Positions 24,016 through 33,198 of a DNA stretch of 48,777 bases are shown piece by piece (positions within the stretch are counted from its first letter, which is position 1; the number at the start of each line of letters is the position of its first letter). Below the pieces are notes generated by a model. It saw only the letters and a list, made by a program, of their open reading frames with translations, searched no databases and had not been told where the DNA came from. Where the stretch lies: assembly GCA_964394205.1 (NCBI GenBank), contig CAYMVS010000012.1:1-48777 (forward strand). The letters run 5' to 3'. The translations under genes and the position numbers were made by a program. This DNA comes from HGM05190 sp964394205. GTDB lineage: Bacteria > Bacteroidota > Bacteroidia > Bacteroidales > Muribaculaceae.

Positions 24016-25244
24016 AAAAACAACTGATTTCAATTCTGACGACACTGGCAGCTGTCGCCGTTATGGCTGCTCCGGCTGTCAAACCCGGCATCGAGGTGTT
24101 GCGCGACAACGGCTTTGACCGGTTGCAGGGCAAACGCGTGGGTTTGATTACCAATCCGACCGGTGTCGACAACACGCTCCGGTCGACAATCGACATCCTT
24201 CACCAGGCTCCCGGCGTCGAGCTCAAAGCGCTTTACTCGCCCGAGCACGGTGTGCGTGGCGATGTCTATGCCGGCGATCATGTTGACACCTACGTCGACC
24301 CGGCGACCGGCGTGACCGTCTTTTCAATCTATGGGGCCAGCCAGCGCCCTTCGGCCGAGATGCTCAAGGATATCGATGTGCTTGTCTATGACATCCAGGA
24401 CAACGGCTCGCGCAGCTATACGTTCATCTCCACCATGGGGGTGGCGATGGATGCCTGTGCCGAGCTTGGCAAGGAGTTCATGGTGCTCGACCGTCCCAAC
24501 CCGTTGAGCGGCGATAAGGTCGAGGGAAATATTGTCGAAGACTCGTGTTTCTCTTTCGTCAGCCGTTTCCCGATTCCCTATATCTATGGCCTGACCCCGG
24601 GCGAGCTCGCCCGCTACCTCAACGAGGAGGGGCTGCTTGACAGCGGCAAGAAGGTCAACCTGACGGTCATTCCCATGGAGGGGTGGCGCCGCGATATGTT
24701 CATGCCCGAAACCGGATTGCCCTGGGTGATGCCCTCACCCCATGTACCCGACGCCGCCGACTGTCTCTACTATCCGGCCTCGGGCATCCTGGGCGAGCTC
24801 GACTACATGTCGATAGGTGTCGGCTATACCAAGCCCTTCAAGCTGTTTTGCGCTCCGTGGGTCAACGCCGACTCGCTGTGTAATCGCTTGACGGCCTTAG
24901 ATATACCCGGCGTCATGTTCCGCCCGCTCCACATCAAGCCGTTCTACTCCATGTTTAAGGGCGAGAACATCGAGGGGGTCGAGTTTTATGTCACCGACCC
25001 CGAGGCGGCTCCCCTGTCGCTGGTGCAGTTTTATGTCATGCAGGAGCTGGCCGACATGTACCCCGACCACAAGGCGTTTGACGTCGCCCCCAAGGCCCGC
25101 CTGAACATGCTCGACAAGGTGACCGGCTCTAAAGAGATACGCCGGCGCTTTGGACAACGCTACCGCGTCGACGACATCATCGACTATTGGAACAAGGATG
25201 TCGAGCCGTTCAAGGCCCGTAAGGCCAAATATCATTTATATTAA
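24012..25244 (+). CDS. namZ: Exo-beta-N-acetylmuramidase NamZ (DUF1343)
   Basis: DUF1343 proteins were shown in Bacillus and Tannerella to release MurNAc from the non-reducing end of murein sugars. All family blocks are present: GLITNPTGVD, YSPEHGVRG with Glu78 at the proposed catalytic position, VYDIQDNGSRSYTFISTM, DRPNPLSGDKVEGN, YGLTPGELARYLN, GWRRDMFMPETGLPWVMPSP, and IGVGYTKPF. A signal peptide (residues 1-22, ending VMAAPA) sends it to the periplasm, so MurNAc is released outside the inner membrane. That fits the MurT-like carrier four kilobases downstream. 410 residues is full length. Starts within the ampG stop codon. Confidence 0.92.
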   Translation: MKKQLISILTTLAAVAVMAAPAVKPGIEVLRDNGFDRLQGKRVGLITNPTGVDNTLRSTIDILHQAPGVELKALYSPEHGVRGDVYAGDHVDTYVDPATGVTVFSIYGASQRPSAEMLKDIDVLVYDIQDNGSRSYTFISTMGVAMDACAELGKEFMVLDRPNPLSGDKVEGNIVEDSCFSFVSRFPIPYIYGLTPGELARYLNEEGLLDSGKKVNLTVIPMEGWRRDMFMPETGLPWVMPSPHVPDAADCLYYPASGILGELDYMSIGVGYTKPFKLFCAPWVNADSLCNRLTALDIPGVMFRPLHIKPFYSMFKGENIEGVEFYVTDPEAAPLSLVQFYVMQELADMYPDHKAFDVAPKARLNMLDKVTGSKEIRRRFGQRYRVDDIIDYWNKDVEPFKARKAKYHLY

Positions 25245-25280
25245 AACCCGACGACAGTTAAACTATACAGGTAAAAGTTG

Positions 25281-28076
25281 ATGGACCAGCGATTTTCCGA
25301 TTTTGCCGAGCGTGCACGGCAGCTCATTCCCCCCTCGCGGCTCTACACCGACCCTCTGAAGACTCTCGCATGGGGTGGCGACGCCAGTGTCTACCGCCTC
25401 ACCCCGCGCGTGGTTGTCAGAGCCAAAAATGAGCAGGAGGTGATCGGCCTGCTCAAGATAGCCGCCGAGTTGAAGATAGATGTGACCTTTCGCGCGGCAG
25501 GCACAAGCCTCTCGGGCCAGTCGGTCACCGACTCGGTGCTCATCGTTGCCGGCAGTGACTGGAACAGCTACACCGTGGCCGACGAGGGTCGTGTCGTCAC
25601 TCTTCAGCCGGGCATCATTGGGAGCGAGGTCAACCGATATCTCGCCCCTTACGGCCGATATTTCACCCCCGACCCGGCCTCGCTCAACTCGGCGATGATC
25701 GGTGGAATCGTGGCCAACAATGCCTCGGGTATGAGCTGTGGCACCCACGCCAACAGCGACCGCATGCTCAAGGGAATACGCATCGTGATGGTCGACGGGA
25801 CGGTGCTCGACACCCTCAGCCAAGATTCGCGCGAGGCGTTCAGGCGCTCGCGCCCCGATGTAATCGAGGGTGTCACAAAACTGCGTGACGACATCCTGGC
25901 CGACCCCGAGCTGACCGAGCGCATCAAGTTCAAATACTCGATAAAAAATGTCACGGGCCTCAACCTGCGCCCCTTTGTGACATTCACCGACCCTATCGAC
26001 ATCATAGCCCACGCGATGGTTGGGTCGGAGGGGACGCTCGCTTTCATCAGCGAGGTGACAATGAACACCGGCGAGGTAGAGCCTTGCAAGGCAAGCGCTA
26101 TGGTCTATTTTGACGACCTCAGGCAGGCATGTGAGGCCGTGGTGGCGTTGAGGCAGGCTCCGGTGAGCGCCGCCGAGATGCTCGACAGCAAGTCGCTCGA
26201 AAGCGTCAATGACACCACCGGCAGCGGCTTGACGGCAATATTGACCGAGACCCGCGCCGACAACCCCGAGCATCTTCAGGCCAACATTGAGGCTATCACT
26301 GCCACATTCAACCGGTTCAAGCCCTACAAACCGGTCGAGTTTACAACCGATGCCGAGCGTCAGGCCGCGTTCTGGAAGATACGCTCAGGCATATTCCCGA
26401 GCGTGGGGGGCACACGTAAACCGGGCACGACGGTGCTCATCGAGGATATAGCTTTTCATATCGATGACCTGCCGAGTGCCACTGTCGAGCTTGCCCAGAT
26501 ACTCAAAGAGTGTGGATATGACGACGCCTGTATCTATGGACATGCTCTGGCCGGCAATTACCATTTCATTATCTCACAGTCGTTTGACACCCCGGCCGAG
26601 GTAGAGCGCTACCGTGGCCTGATGGAACGCATCGAGAGCCTTGTCGTCGACAAGTTTGACGGCTCGCTCAAGGCCGAGCATGGCACCGGGCGCAACATGG
26701 CCCCGTTTGTCAAGAAAGAGTGGGGCGAGAAAGCCTTTGAGGCCATGAAGCGGCTCAAGGCTATCTTTGACCCCGAGGGTCGCCTCAACCGAGGTGTGAT
26801 TTTCAATGACGACCCCGATTGCTATACAAAGCATCTGAAGATGATGCCCGCGGTCGATGAGGCTGTCGACCGTTGCATCGAGTGTGGCTTCTGTGAAGTC
26901 AACTGCGTGTCGTGGGGCTTGACCCTGTCGTCGAGACAACGCATCATCGTTCGCCGCGAGATCGCGCGCCTCATGGGGAGGGGAGAGAACGAGGCCGCCG
27001 ACGCTCTCGACAAAGCATATCAATACCCCGGGCTTGAGACATGTGCCGCCGACGGGCTTTGCTCAACATCGTGCCCCATGGGTATCAACACGGCGGTGCT
27101 CACCCGCCACCTGCGCGGTGAGCGGATACCGGCCGGTTCATTCTCCTACCGATTGGGCCAAATGGCAGCCCGCCATTTGGGGGCCATCGAGGCCACCCTG
27201 CGCCCCGTGTTGTCGGTGGCCTCGGGGGTGAAGAGTGTCATTGGTGGCGGGACTGTCAATGCCGTGGGGCGCGGGCTGCACAACGTTGGTCTGCCCCTTT
27301 GGAGCGAGGCGCTGCCGACGGCCTACTATCCCCGCAAAGTCAAGGTGGGTGCCTCCAAGCTCAAGGTGGTCTACTTCCCGAGCTGCATCAACCGCACGAT
27401 GGGGCACACCACCCGCTGCGGTGAGTCCGACCGTCCCCTTGTCGAGGTTGTGTCGATGCTTTGTGAGAAGGCCGGATATGAGGTTGTGTTCCCCCGCAAG
27501 ATGCAGAATCTGTGTTGCGGCATGATCTGGTCGTCAAAAGGTATGCCCGACATTTCCCGGCAAAAGAGCGATGAGCTCGAGGCCGCCCTGCTCGAGGCTT
27601 CCGAGAACGGACGCTGGCCTGTCATCTGCGACCAAAGCCCGTGCCTGCACCACATGCAGGAATATTTCACCAAAGTCAAGGTGATTGAGGTGACCGATTT
27701 TGTGGCGCGCTTTCTTGCTCCCAATCTCGTGTTCCACCCCGTCGACCGTCACATAGCGCTCCATATCACATGCTCGTCAAGATTGATGGGACTCAACAAA
27801 GTGCTGATCGACATGGCCCGCAAGTGCTCGCGCCATGTGCTCGTGCCGTCGTCGGTCGGGTGTTGCGGCTTTGCCGGCGACCGCGGCTTTACACACCCCG
27901 AGCTCAATGCTTACGCCCTGCGCGGCCTGCGCCGGGAGATTGAGGAGTTTGGAGCGACCGAGGGCTATTCCAACAGCCGCACGTGTGAGGTCGGTCTCTC
28001 GCTGCACGGTAAGATTCCTTACCGGTCGCTCATCTATCTTGTTGACGAAGTGACAACCTCAAAGTTGATTTTTTAA
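25281..28076 (+). CDS. FAD/Fe-S D-lactate dehydrogenase-like oxidoreductase
   Basis: 931-residue fusion of two halves. Residues about 1-480: FAD-linked oxidase (GlcD type) with FRAAGTSLSGQSVTDSVL and the GGIVANNASGMSCGTHAN flavin loop, plus a C-terminal HAEHGTGRN-type substrate motif (KAEHGTGRNMAPF). Residues about 530-931: GlpC-like iron-sulfur part with CIECGFCEVNC and CAADGLCSTSC (two 4Fe-4S clusters) and two CCG-type domains (NLCCGMIWSSKG, GCCGFAGDRG). This layout and length match the quinone-linked Dld-II D-lactate dehydrogenase described in Shewanella. MurQ, six kilobases downstream, liberates D-lactate from MurNAc-6-P, so oxidation of that D-lactate to pyruvate is the likely task. Glycolate or 2-hydroxyglutarate are alternatives. 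Start ATG 25281; a TTG directly before it is also in frame. Confidence 0.85.
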   Translation: MDQRFSDFAERARQLIPPSRLYTDPLKTLAWGGDASVYRLTPRVVVRAKNEQEVIGLLKIAAELKIDVTFRAAGTSLSGQSVTDSVLIVAGSDWNSYTVADEGRVVTLQPGIIGSEVNRYLAPYGRYFTPDPASLNSAMIGGIVANNASGMSCGTHANSDRMLKGIRIVMVDGTVLDTLSQDSREAFRRSRPDVIEGVTKLRDDILADPELTERIKFKYSIKNVTGLNLRPFVTFTDPIDIIAHAMVGSEGTLAFISEVTMNTGEVEPCKASAMVYFDDLRQACEAVVALRQAPVSAAEMLDSKSLESVNDTTGSGLTAILTETRADNPEHLQANIEAITATFNRFKPYKPVEFTTDAERQAAFWKIRSGIFPSVGGTRKPGTTVLIEDIAFHIDDLPSATVELAQILKECGYDDACIYGHALAGNYHFIISQSFDTPAEVERYRGLMERIESLVVDKFDGSLKAEHGTGRNMAPFVKKEWGEKAFEAMKRLKAIFDPEGRLNRGVIFNDDPDCYTKHLKMMPAVDEAVDRCIECGFCEVNCVSWGLTLSSRQRIIVRREIARLMGRGENEAADALDKAYQYPGLETCAADGLCSTSCPMGINTAVLTRHLRGERIPAGSFSYRLGQMAARHLGAIEATLRPVLSVASGVKSVIGGGTVNAVGRGLHNVGLPLWSEALPTAYYPRKVKVGASKLKVVYFPSCINRTMGHTTRCGESDRPLVEVVSMLCEKAGYEVVFPRKMQNLCCGMIWSSKGMPDISRQKSDELEAALLEASENGRWPVICDQSPCLHHMQEYFTKVKVIEVTDFVARFLAPNLVFHPVDRHIALHITCSSRLMGLNKVLIDMARKCSRHVLVPSSVGCCGFAGDRGFTHPELNAYALRGLRREIEEFGATEGYSNSRTCEVGLSLHGKIPYRSLIYLVDEVTTSKLIF

Positions 28077-28080
28077 GACC

Positions 28081-29256
28081 ATGGCTACAGTAAAGAAAAA
28101 CCATAACCGTATTCTTGCTCTCGACGTGATGCGCGGCATCACCATCGCCGGCATGATACTGGTCAACAACCCGGGGTCGTGGAGCCACATCTACACCCCC
28201 CTCGAGCATGCCTCGTGGAATGGACTGACCCCTACCGATCTGGTCTTCCCTTTCTTCATGTTCATCATGGGAATGTCGACCTACATCTCTCTGAAGAAGT
28301 ATAATTTCAGCTTTTCATGGCCAACGCTTGCCAAGATACTGAGGCGCACGGTGGTGATTTTTGCCATCGGCCTCGCCATCGCCTGGCTCGGACTGACCCT
28401 GCGCGGCATCTATTCGGAGGCCACTCTTGTCGAGGCAGTCTTCAATTTTGACCATATCAGGATACTCGGCGTCATGCCCCGTCTGGCCATCTGTTACGGT
28501 GTGGCCTCGATTGTAGCCATCACTCTCAACCGCCGTTGGTTGCCCTGGGTGATTGGGCTGCTGCTGGGTGTCTACACCGTGCTGCTGCTCATCGGCGCCG
28601 GGTGGGAGTTCTCGCTCGACAATATCATCAGCCGGGTTGACCATGCCGTGCTTGGCGAGAACCACATGTATGCCGACACCATCGACGGCGTGTGCCTCAA
28701 GTTTGACCCCGAGGGGCTTCTGAGCACAATCCCGTCGATTGCCCACACCTTGCTGGGCTTCTGGTGTGGCATGAAGATGATGACGCTCCACGACAACCGC
28801 GACCGGGCGCTGACCCTCTTCCTTGTGGGTACCGTGTTGACATTCACCGGCTTTTTGCTCAACTACGGTTTCCCCATAAATAAGAAGATATGGTCGCCCA
28901 CCTTTGTGCTGACCACCTGTGGTCTCGCCTCAAGCCTGCTGGCGCTGCTCATCTGGGTGATCGATATAAAGAAACACAAGAAGTGGTGCACGTTTTTCCG
29001 TGTATTTGGTGTCAACCCGCTCTTCCTCTACGTCCAGGGGGCCGTGTTGAGCCTGCTCTTCGGGCTTGTGCGTATTCCGTGCCCGGCTGCCCAGGCGGGC
29101 TATACCACCGTTCACGGTTGGTACTATAACGACGTGCTCGTGCCGGCGGTGACCGACGCCACCTTTGCCTCGCTCCTTTATGCAGTGACATTCATTATGC
29201 TCAACTGGGCCATAGGATACATTCTTTATGCAAAAAAAATATATATTAAGATATGA
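28081..29256 (+). CDS. murT: DUF5009 membrane protein, MurT-like MurNAc carrier
   Basis: 391 residues with about ten membrane helices. The opening block RILALDVMRGITIAGMIL and NGLTPTDLVFPFFMFIMG is the hallmark of the COG4299/DUF5009 family related to heparan-alpha-glucosaminide N-acetyltransferase. In Tannerella forsythia an inner-membrane protein (MurT) encoded directly before murK and murQ was reported to carry MurNAc. The same order, transporter-like protein then kinase then etherase, is seen here, with a four-base overlap to the kinase gene. I therefore infer MurNAc uptake; whether MurT belongs to exactly this Pfam family is from memory. Transmembrane acetylation of an amino sugar is the main alternative. 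Confidence 0.72.
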   Translation: MATVKKNHNRILALDVMRGITIAGMILVNNPGSWSHIYTPLEHASWNGLTPTDLVFPFFMFIMGMSTYISLKKYNFSFSWPTLAKILRRTVVIFAIGLAIAWLGLTLRGIYSEATLVEAVFNFDHIRILGVMPRLAICYGVASIVAITLNRRWLPWVIGLLLGVYTVLLLIGAGWEFSLDNIISRVDHAVLGENHMYADTIDGVCLKFDPEGLLSTIPSIAHTLLGFWCGMKMMTLHDNRDRALTLFLVGTVLTFTGFLLNYGFPINKKIWSPTFVLTTCGLASSLLALLIWVIDIKKHKKWCTFFRVFGVNPLFLYVQGAVLSLLFGLVRIPCPAAQAGYTTVHGWYYNDVLVPAVTDATFASLLYAVTFIMLNWAIGYILYAKKIYIKI

Positions 29257-30098
29257 AACTCATAGCCGACTGTGGAAGCACCAAAATCGACTGGTGCCTG
29301 ATTGACAAAGATAACATTGTGGAGCGCATTGAGACCACGGGAATCAATGCCGTCATGCTCACCGAGGAGGAGATAAGCCAGCGCATCGCCGACGAGCTTG
29401 GCTCGACGCTCAAGACGCCTGTCGACAAGATCGATGCGGTCTATTTTTATGGCGCCGGCTGCATCTCACCCGAGGTTTGCGGCAACGTGGAGCGCGCGAT
29501 ACGTCACACCATCCCCGCCGGGGTCATTGAGGTCGCCACCGACCTCCTGGCCGCCGCCCGCGCCCTGTGTGGCCGCCAGGCCGGCATTGCCTGCATCATG
29601 GGCACCGGTTCAAACTCATGCTATTATGACGGCGAGAATATCGTCGACAATGTGTCGCCGCTCGGCTACATATTGGGCGACGAAGGCTCGGGAGCGGTCT
29701 TGGGCAAAATCCTCGTTGGCGACGTGCTCAAGCGTCAGCTGCCTCACGAGCTGTGTGAGCGTTTCCTGAACGAGTACAACCTCGACCGCCTTGAGATTAT
29801 ACGCCGCGTTTACCGCGAGCCTCAGGCCAACCGCTTTTTGGCCTCGCTGTCACCCTTCCTCGCCGCCAATATCGACGATCCCGCCGTCCACCGTTTGGTG
29901 CTCAACTCGTTCAAGTCGTTCTTTGTTCGCAACATTCTGGCCTACCAGGATTACAAAACGCTGCCAGTCAGCTTTATCGGGTCGATAGCCCACTACTACC
30001 GGGATGTGCTTGAAGAGGCTGCCTCGTCGGTCGGGTGTATCCTCGGCCAGATTGTCAAGAGCCCCATGGAGGGTCTGATTAAGTATCACAATTGTTGA
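29253..30098 (+). CDS. murK: BadF/NAGK-family sugar kinase, MurK-like
   Basis: 281-residue ASKHA-fold kinase. Phosphate 1 motif ADCGSTKIDW (residues 5-14), IMGTGSNSCYYDG (phosphate 2/adenosine region) and YILGDEGSGAVLGK define the BadF/N-acetylglucosamine kinase family. By position between the MurT-like carrier (four-base overlap) and murQ it most likely phosphorylates MurNAc at O-6, supplying the MurQ substrate, as T. forsythia MurK does; GlcNAc may also be used. No signal peptide, cytosolic. The gene stops 35 bp before murQ. Confidence 0.85.
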   Translation: MKLIADCGSTKIDWCLIDKDNIVERIETTGINAVMLTEEEISQRIADELGSTLKTPVDKIDAVYFYGAGCISPEVCGNVERAIRHTIPAGVIEVATDLLAAARALCGRQAGIACIMGTGSNSCYYDGENIVDNVSPLGYILGDEGSGAVLGKILVGDVLKRQLPHELCERFLNEYNLDRLEIIRRVYREPQANRFLASLSPFLAANIDDPAVHRLVLNSFKSFFVRNILAYQDYKTLPVSFIGSIAHYYRDVLEEAASSVGCILGQIVKSPMEGLIKYHNC

Positions 30099-30133
30099 AA
30101 AATTATCAACCAACATATCATTATCACCCTATT

Positions 30134-30967
30134 ATGTCATTCATAAAAATCAGTGAGCAGCCCTCCCTTTACAACGACCTGGAAAAGAAGTCGGTTGGCG
30201 AGTTGTTGCGCGACATCAATAATGAAGATAAAAAGGTTGCCCTTGCCGTTGAGAAGGCTCTGCCGGCCGTTGAGCGGCTTGTGAGCGAGATTGTAGTGCG
30301 TATGCGCCGCGGTGGACGCATCTTCTATATCGGGGCCGGTACATCGGGTCGCCTGGGTGTGCTCGACGCTTCCGAGATTCCCCCGACATTTGGCATGGAT
30401 CCGACGTGGGTAATAGGCCTTATCGCCGGTGGCGACGTGGCCCTGCGCAACCCGGTGGAGAACGCCGAGGACGACACCATGCAGGGATGGCGCGACCTCA
30501 GCCAATTCAACATCAACGAGCTTGACACCGTGGTGGGCATTGCAGCCTCGGGCACAACCCCATACGTCATCGGCGCCATTGAAGAGTGTCGCCGCCACGG
30601 CATCCTGACCGCCGCTATCACCAGCAATCCCGACGCTCCGGTCAGCCAGGCGGCCGATATTGCAATCGAGATGGTTGTCGGTCCCGAGTATGTCACCGGC
30701 AGCTCGCGCATGAAGTCGGGCACCGGCCAGAAGATGATCTGCAACATGATTACGACAGCCACCATGATACAGATGGGGCGCGTCAAAGGAAACCGCATGG
30801 TCAACATGCAGCTGTCAAACGCCAAACTCGTTGACCGCGGCACCCGCATGGTGGTCGATGAGCTCGGTCTGGGCTATGACGAGGCCAAGCGCTTGCTGCT
30901 GCTCCACGGCTCGGTCAAGAAAGCCTGTGACGCTTATCGTGAAATCTCAAATCCCGTCGGGCAATGA
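30134..30967 (+). CDS. murQ: N-acetylmuramic acid 6-phosphate etherase
   Basis: Cleaves the lactyl ether of MurNAc-6-P to GlcNAc-6-P and D-lactate in the cytosol. It has the SIS fold with GAGTSGRLGVLDASEIPPTFG, in which Glu81 matches the catalytic acid Glu83 of the E. coli enzyme, and NAEDD with Glu112 matching Glu114. GPEYVTGSSRMKSGTGQKM is the second family signature. 277 residues. An upstream frame extension to 30092 exists, but ATG 30134 starts at the conserved N-terminus. It ends with an ATGA overlap to the SGNH esterase gene. Assignment is secure and anchors the whole array as murein-sugar catabolism. Confidence 0.95.
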   Translation: MSFIKISEQPSLYNDLEKKSVGELLRDINNEDKKVALAVEKALPAVERLVSEIVVRMRRGGRIFYIGAGTSGRLGVLDASEIPPTFGMDPTWVIGLIAGGDVALRNPVENAEDDTMQGWRDLSQFNINELDTVVGIAASGTTPYVIGAIEECRRHGILTAAITSNPDAPVSQAADIAIEMVVGPEYVTGSSRMKSGTGQKMICNMITTATMIQMGRVKGNRMVNMQLSNAKLVDRGTRMVVDELGLGYDEAKRLLLLHGSVKKACDAYREISNPVGQ

Positions 30968-31626
30968 AACGGGGACTGACACTGCTGACGGCACTGCTGA
31001 CGGTTGTCATCTGTTGCACTGCCGCCAAAACAAGACATGACGGCCTCTGGGGACAGCGGGCAACACTTTTTGAGCTGCTCCCGGTCGACTCGACCGATAT
31101 TGTGATGCTCGGCAACTCGATCACCCACTACTGTGAGTGGCACGAGCTGCTCGGCATGGACAATGTGAAAAACCGTGGCATAAGCGGCGACGTGGTAGGG
31201 CAGATGACCGAGCGCCTCGACCCGATTGTCAAGGGGCATCCGGCAAAAATTTTTGTTATGGGCGGGGTCAATGACGTCTCCCACAAACTGAGCGCCGACT
31301 CGATAGCCTCGCTCATGGAGACACTGCTCGACTATATCATAGACAAGTCGCCCCAAACCAAAATCTATCTTCAGTCGGCCCTCCCCATAAATAACGATTT
31401 CGGCCGGTTCAAAAGCCTCAACGGCACTGAGCAGGTGGTTGTTGACTACAACAAGCGTCTGGTGGAGATTGCACGGCAGCGTGGCATCACGTTTATCAAT
31501 CTGTTTCCGCTCTTTGCCGATGCCGACGGCAAGCTCGATGAGAAATACACCAACGACGGCCTCCATCTGCTTGGCAACGCCTACCTCGTTTGGCGCGATG
31601 CCATCATGCCTTACATCAAAGAGTAG
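30964..31626 (+). CDS. Exported SGNH/GDSL-family esterase
   Basis: A signal peptide (MKRGLTLLTALLTVVICCTAA) precedes an SGNH hydrolase domain: block I VMLGNSITHY with the nucleophile Ser, block II NRGISGDVVG (Gly), block III VMGGVNDVS (Asn) and block V NDGLHLLGNAY (Asp-x-x-His). It is 220 residues, the usual size for periplasmic members. Coupled to murQ by a four-base overlap, it may remove O-acetyl groups or other esters from murein sugars before NamZ or the amidase act; that is inference from position. Other ester substrates such as acetylated plant or host glycans are possible. Confidence 0.85.
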   Translation: MKRGLTLLTALLTVVICCTAAKTRHDGLWGQRATLFELLPVDSTDIVMLGNSITHYCEWHELLGMDNVKNRGISGDVVGQMTERLDPIVKGHPAKIFVMGGVNDVSHKLSADSIASLMETLLDYIIDKSPQTKIYLQSALPINNDFGRFKSLNGTEQVVVDYNKRLVEIARQRGITFINLFPLFADADGKLDEKYTNDGLHLLGNAYLVWRDAIMPYIKE

Positions 31627-31661
31627 TCAACCCTCACAGCGCTGATAAAAGAAAAAATTGC

Positions 31662-31669
31662 TATCTTTG
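31662..31669 (+). promoter_or_regulatory. Possible internal -7 element before the Wzi-like gene
   Basis: TATCTTTG matches TAnnTTTG perfectly and ends only six bases before GTG 31675. Transcription from it would begin at or next to the start codon. No -33 TTTG is found 19 bases upstream, so it may be chance. Confidence 0.3.
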
Positions 31670-31674
31670 TGGGT

Positions 31675-33198
31675 GTGAAAACTCTTTGCAGGATATTAAT
31701 GATTGTCGGGCTGGCAACCTCGATGCCGGCCGTTGCCGACGAGACGGTAGAGGGAGCGGTGACGCTCACCCTCGGTTGTGCCGGCGGTGACTTTGTGCCC
31801 TTTTATCAAGGGTCGCTCAAGGGTGGACGCCATGTCGCCTCGGGCAATGCTCAGGTCGAGGCTGCCGCCGTGTCGCCCCTTTCGCTCGACAAGCGTTTGA
31901 GCTGGAGCGCCGGGGTCGACCTGATAGGTGATTTCTCGGCCGGCCTGGAGTATGGCCGTTTTGATGGGGGAGAGTGGACCCAAAGCCGTGTCACCCCCGG
32001 GCGGGCGCGCGTGCAGCAGCTCTTTGGCCAGGTCAAATGGCGCGGTGTCTTCCTCACCCTGGGCATGAAGGAGGAGGCCCCGGCAATGGGTGACGACCGG
32101 CTTAGCTCGGGCGACTTGGTGTGGTCGGGAAATGCACGGCCCGTACCCGGAGCCCGTGTCGGCTTTATCGACTTTCAGGATATTCCGTTCACCCGTGGTT
32201 GGGTGCAGATACAGGGCGAGGTGTTTTACGGCAAGATGACCGACAGCAATTGGTGGACGTCGATGGCCAACCGTTACAACTATCACCTGGCCTCGGGCGA
32301 GTGGCTCAACTACAAGCGGTGCTATTTCAGGACCAACCCGTCACAGCCGCTCTCGGTCACTGTCGGGATGCAGGCCGCCGCTACGTTTGGCGGCGAGACC
32401 TCCTGGTACTCGCTCGGCGAGGTGACAAGACACACCAAGCGCCGCGTGAAGTTTGGTGATCTGTTCAGGATGCTTATACCGACCCAGTCAAAAAGTGAGG
32501 ACTTTTATGACGGTAACCACCTGGGCTCATGGGACCTGGAGGCGCGATGGCGCTTTGACAGCGGCGACCGGCTGATGGCGCGTTTCTCATGGCCGTGGGA
32601 AGACGGCTCGGGCATAGGGCGCCGCAACGGGTGGGACGGCCTCTGGGGCCTGGAGTATCATCGCGCCGGCAACGGGAATCTGCTTGAGGCGGCGGTCGTC
32701 GAGTATCTCGACATGACAAACCAGAGCGGCCCGATTCATTTTGCACCGTCCGACCGTCCCGGCACCACCATCACCTCTCAGGCTACCGGTGCCGACGACT
32801 ATTATAACAATGCCTACTACAACTCTTATGCCAACTATGGCCTCTCGATAGGCTCTCCGATGTCGATGGCTCCGGCATTCAACATCGACGGCTATCCGGC
32901 ATTTGTGGGAAGCCGTATGCGCGGCGTGCATCTGGCCGCATGCGGCTCGATAACGTCTCGGGCGACCTGGCTTGTCAAGGCAGGCTACCGTAAGGCTTAC
33001 GGTAACGCCAAGATTATGCTTATCAAGCCGATACATTCATTCTCGGTCATGGTCGAGGCGGGCTACAGGTTTAAAAAAGTCAAAGGTCTCGGCGTCACTG
33101 CCTCGCTCGAGCTCGACCGTGGTTCGATGCCGGCAAATACATTCGGCGGCATGATGACCATCTCCTATTGTCCAACCTTTTCACTGAAACGTCGATGA
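31675..33198 (+). CDS. Wzi-like outer-membrane beta-barrel protein
   Basis: About 507 residues with an N-terminal signal (KTLCRILMIVGLATSMPAVA). Alternating strands, many Trp/Tyr/Gly and repeated short turns indicate an outer-membrane barrel; the C-terminus has the aromatic-rich strand MMTISYCPTFSLKRR. The overall pattern (FFGQVKW-like LFGQVKWRGVFLTLGMKEE, GARVGFIDFQDIPFTRGWVQIQGE, NYHLASGEWLNYKRCYF) resembles capsule-assembly Wzi-family proteins of Bacteroidota. GTG 31675 is preferred because it keeps the Lys/Arg n-region of the signal; GTG 31669 and ATG 31699 are alternatives. It overlaps the downstream lipoprotein gene by four bases. Surface polysaccharide attachment is a family-based inference. 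Confidence 0.68.
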   Translation: MKTLCRILMIVGLATSMPAVADETVEGAVTLTLGCAGGDFVPFYQGSLKGGRHVASGNAQVEAAAVSPLSLDKRLSWSAGVDLIGDFSAGLEYGRFDGGEWTQSRVTPGRARVQQLFGQVKWRGVFLTLGMKEEAPAMGDDRLSSGDLVWSGNARPVPGARVGFIDFQDIPFTRGWVQIQGEVFYGKMTDSNWWTSMANRYNYHLASGEWLNYKRCYFRTNPSQPLSVTVGMQAAATFGGETSWYSLGEVTRHTKRRVKFGDLFRMLIPTQSKSEDFYDGNHLGSWDLEARWRFDSGDRLMARFSWPWEDGSGIGRRNGWDGLWGLEYHRAGNGNLLEAAVVEYLDMTNQSGPIHFAPSDRPGTTITSQATGADDYYNNAYYNSYANYGLSIGSPMSMAPAFNIDGYPAFVGSRMRGVHLAACGSITSRATWLVKAGYRKAYGNAKIMLIKPIHSFSVMVEAGYRFKKVKGLGVTASLELDRGSMPANTFGGMMTISYCPTFSLKRR

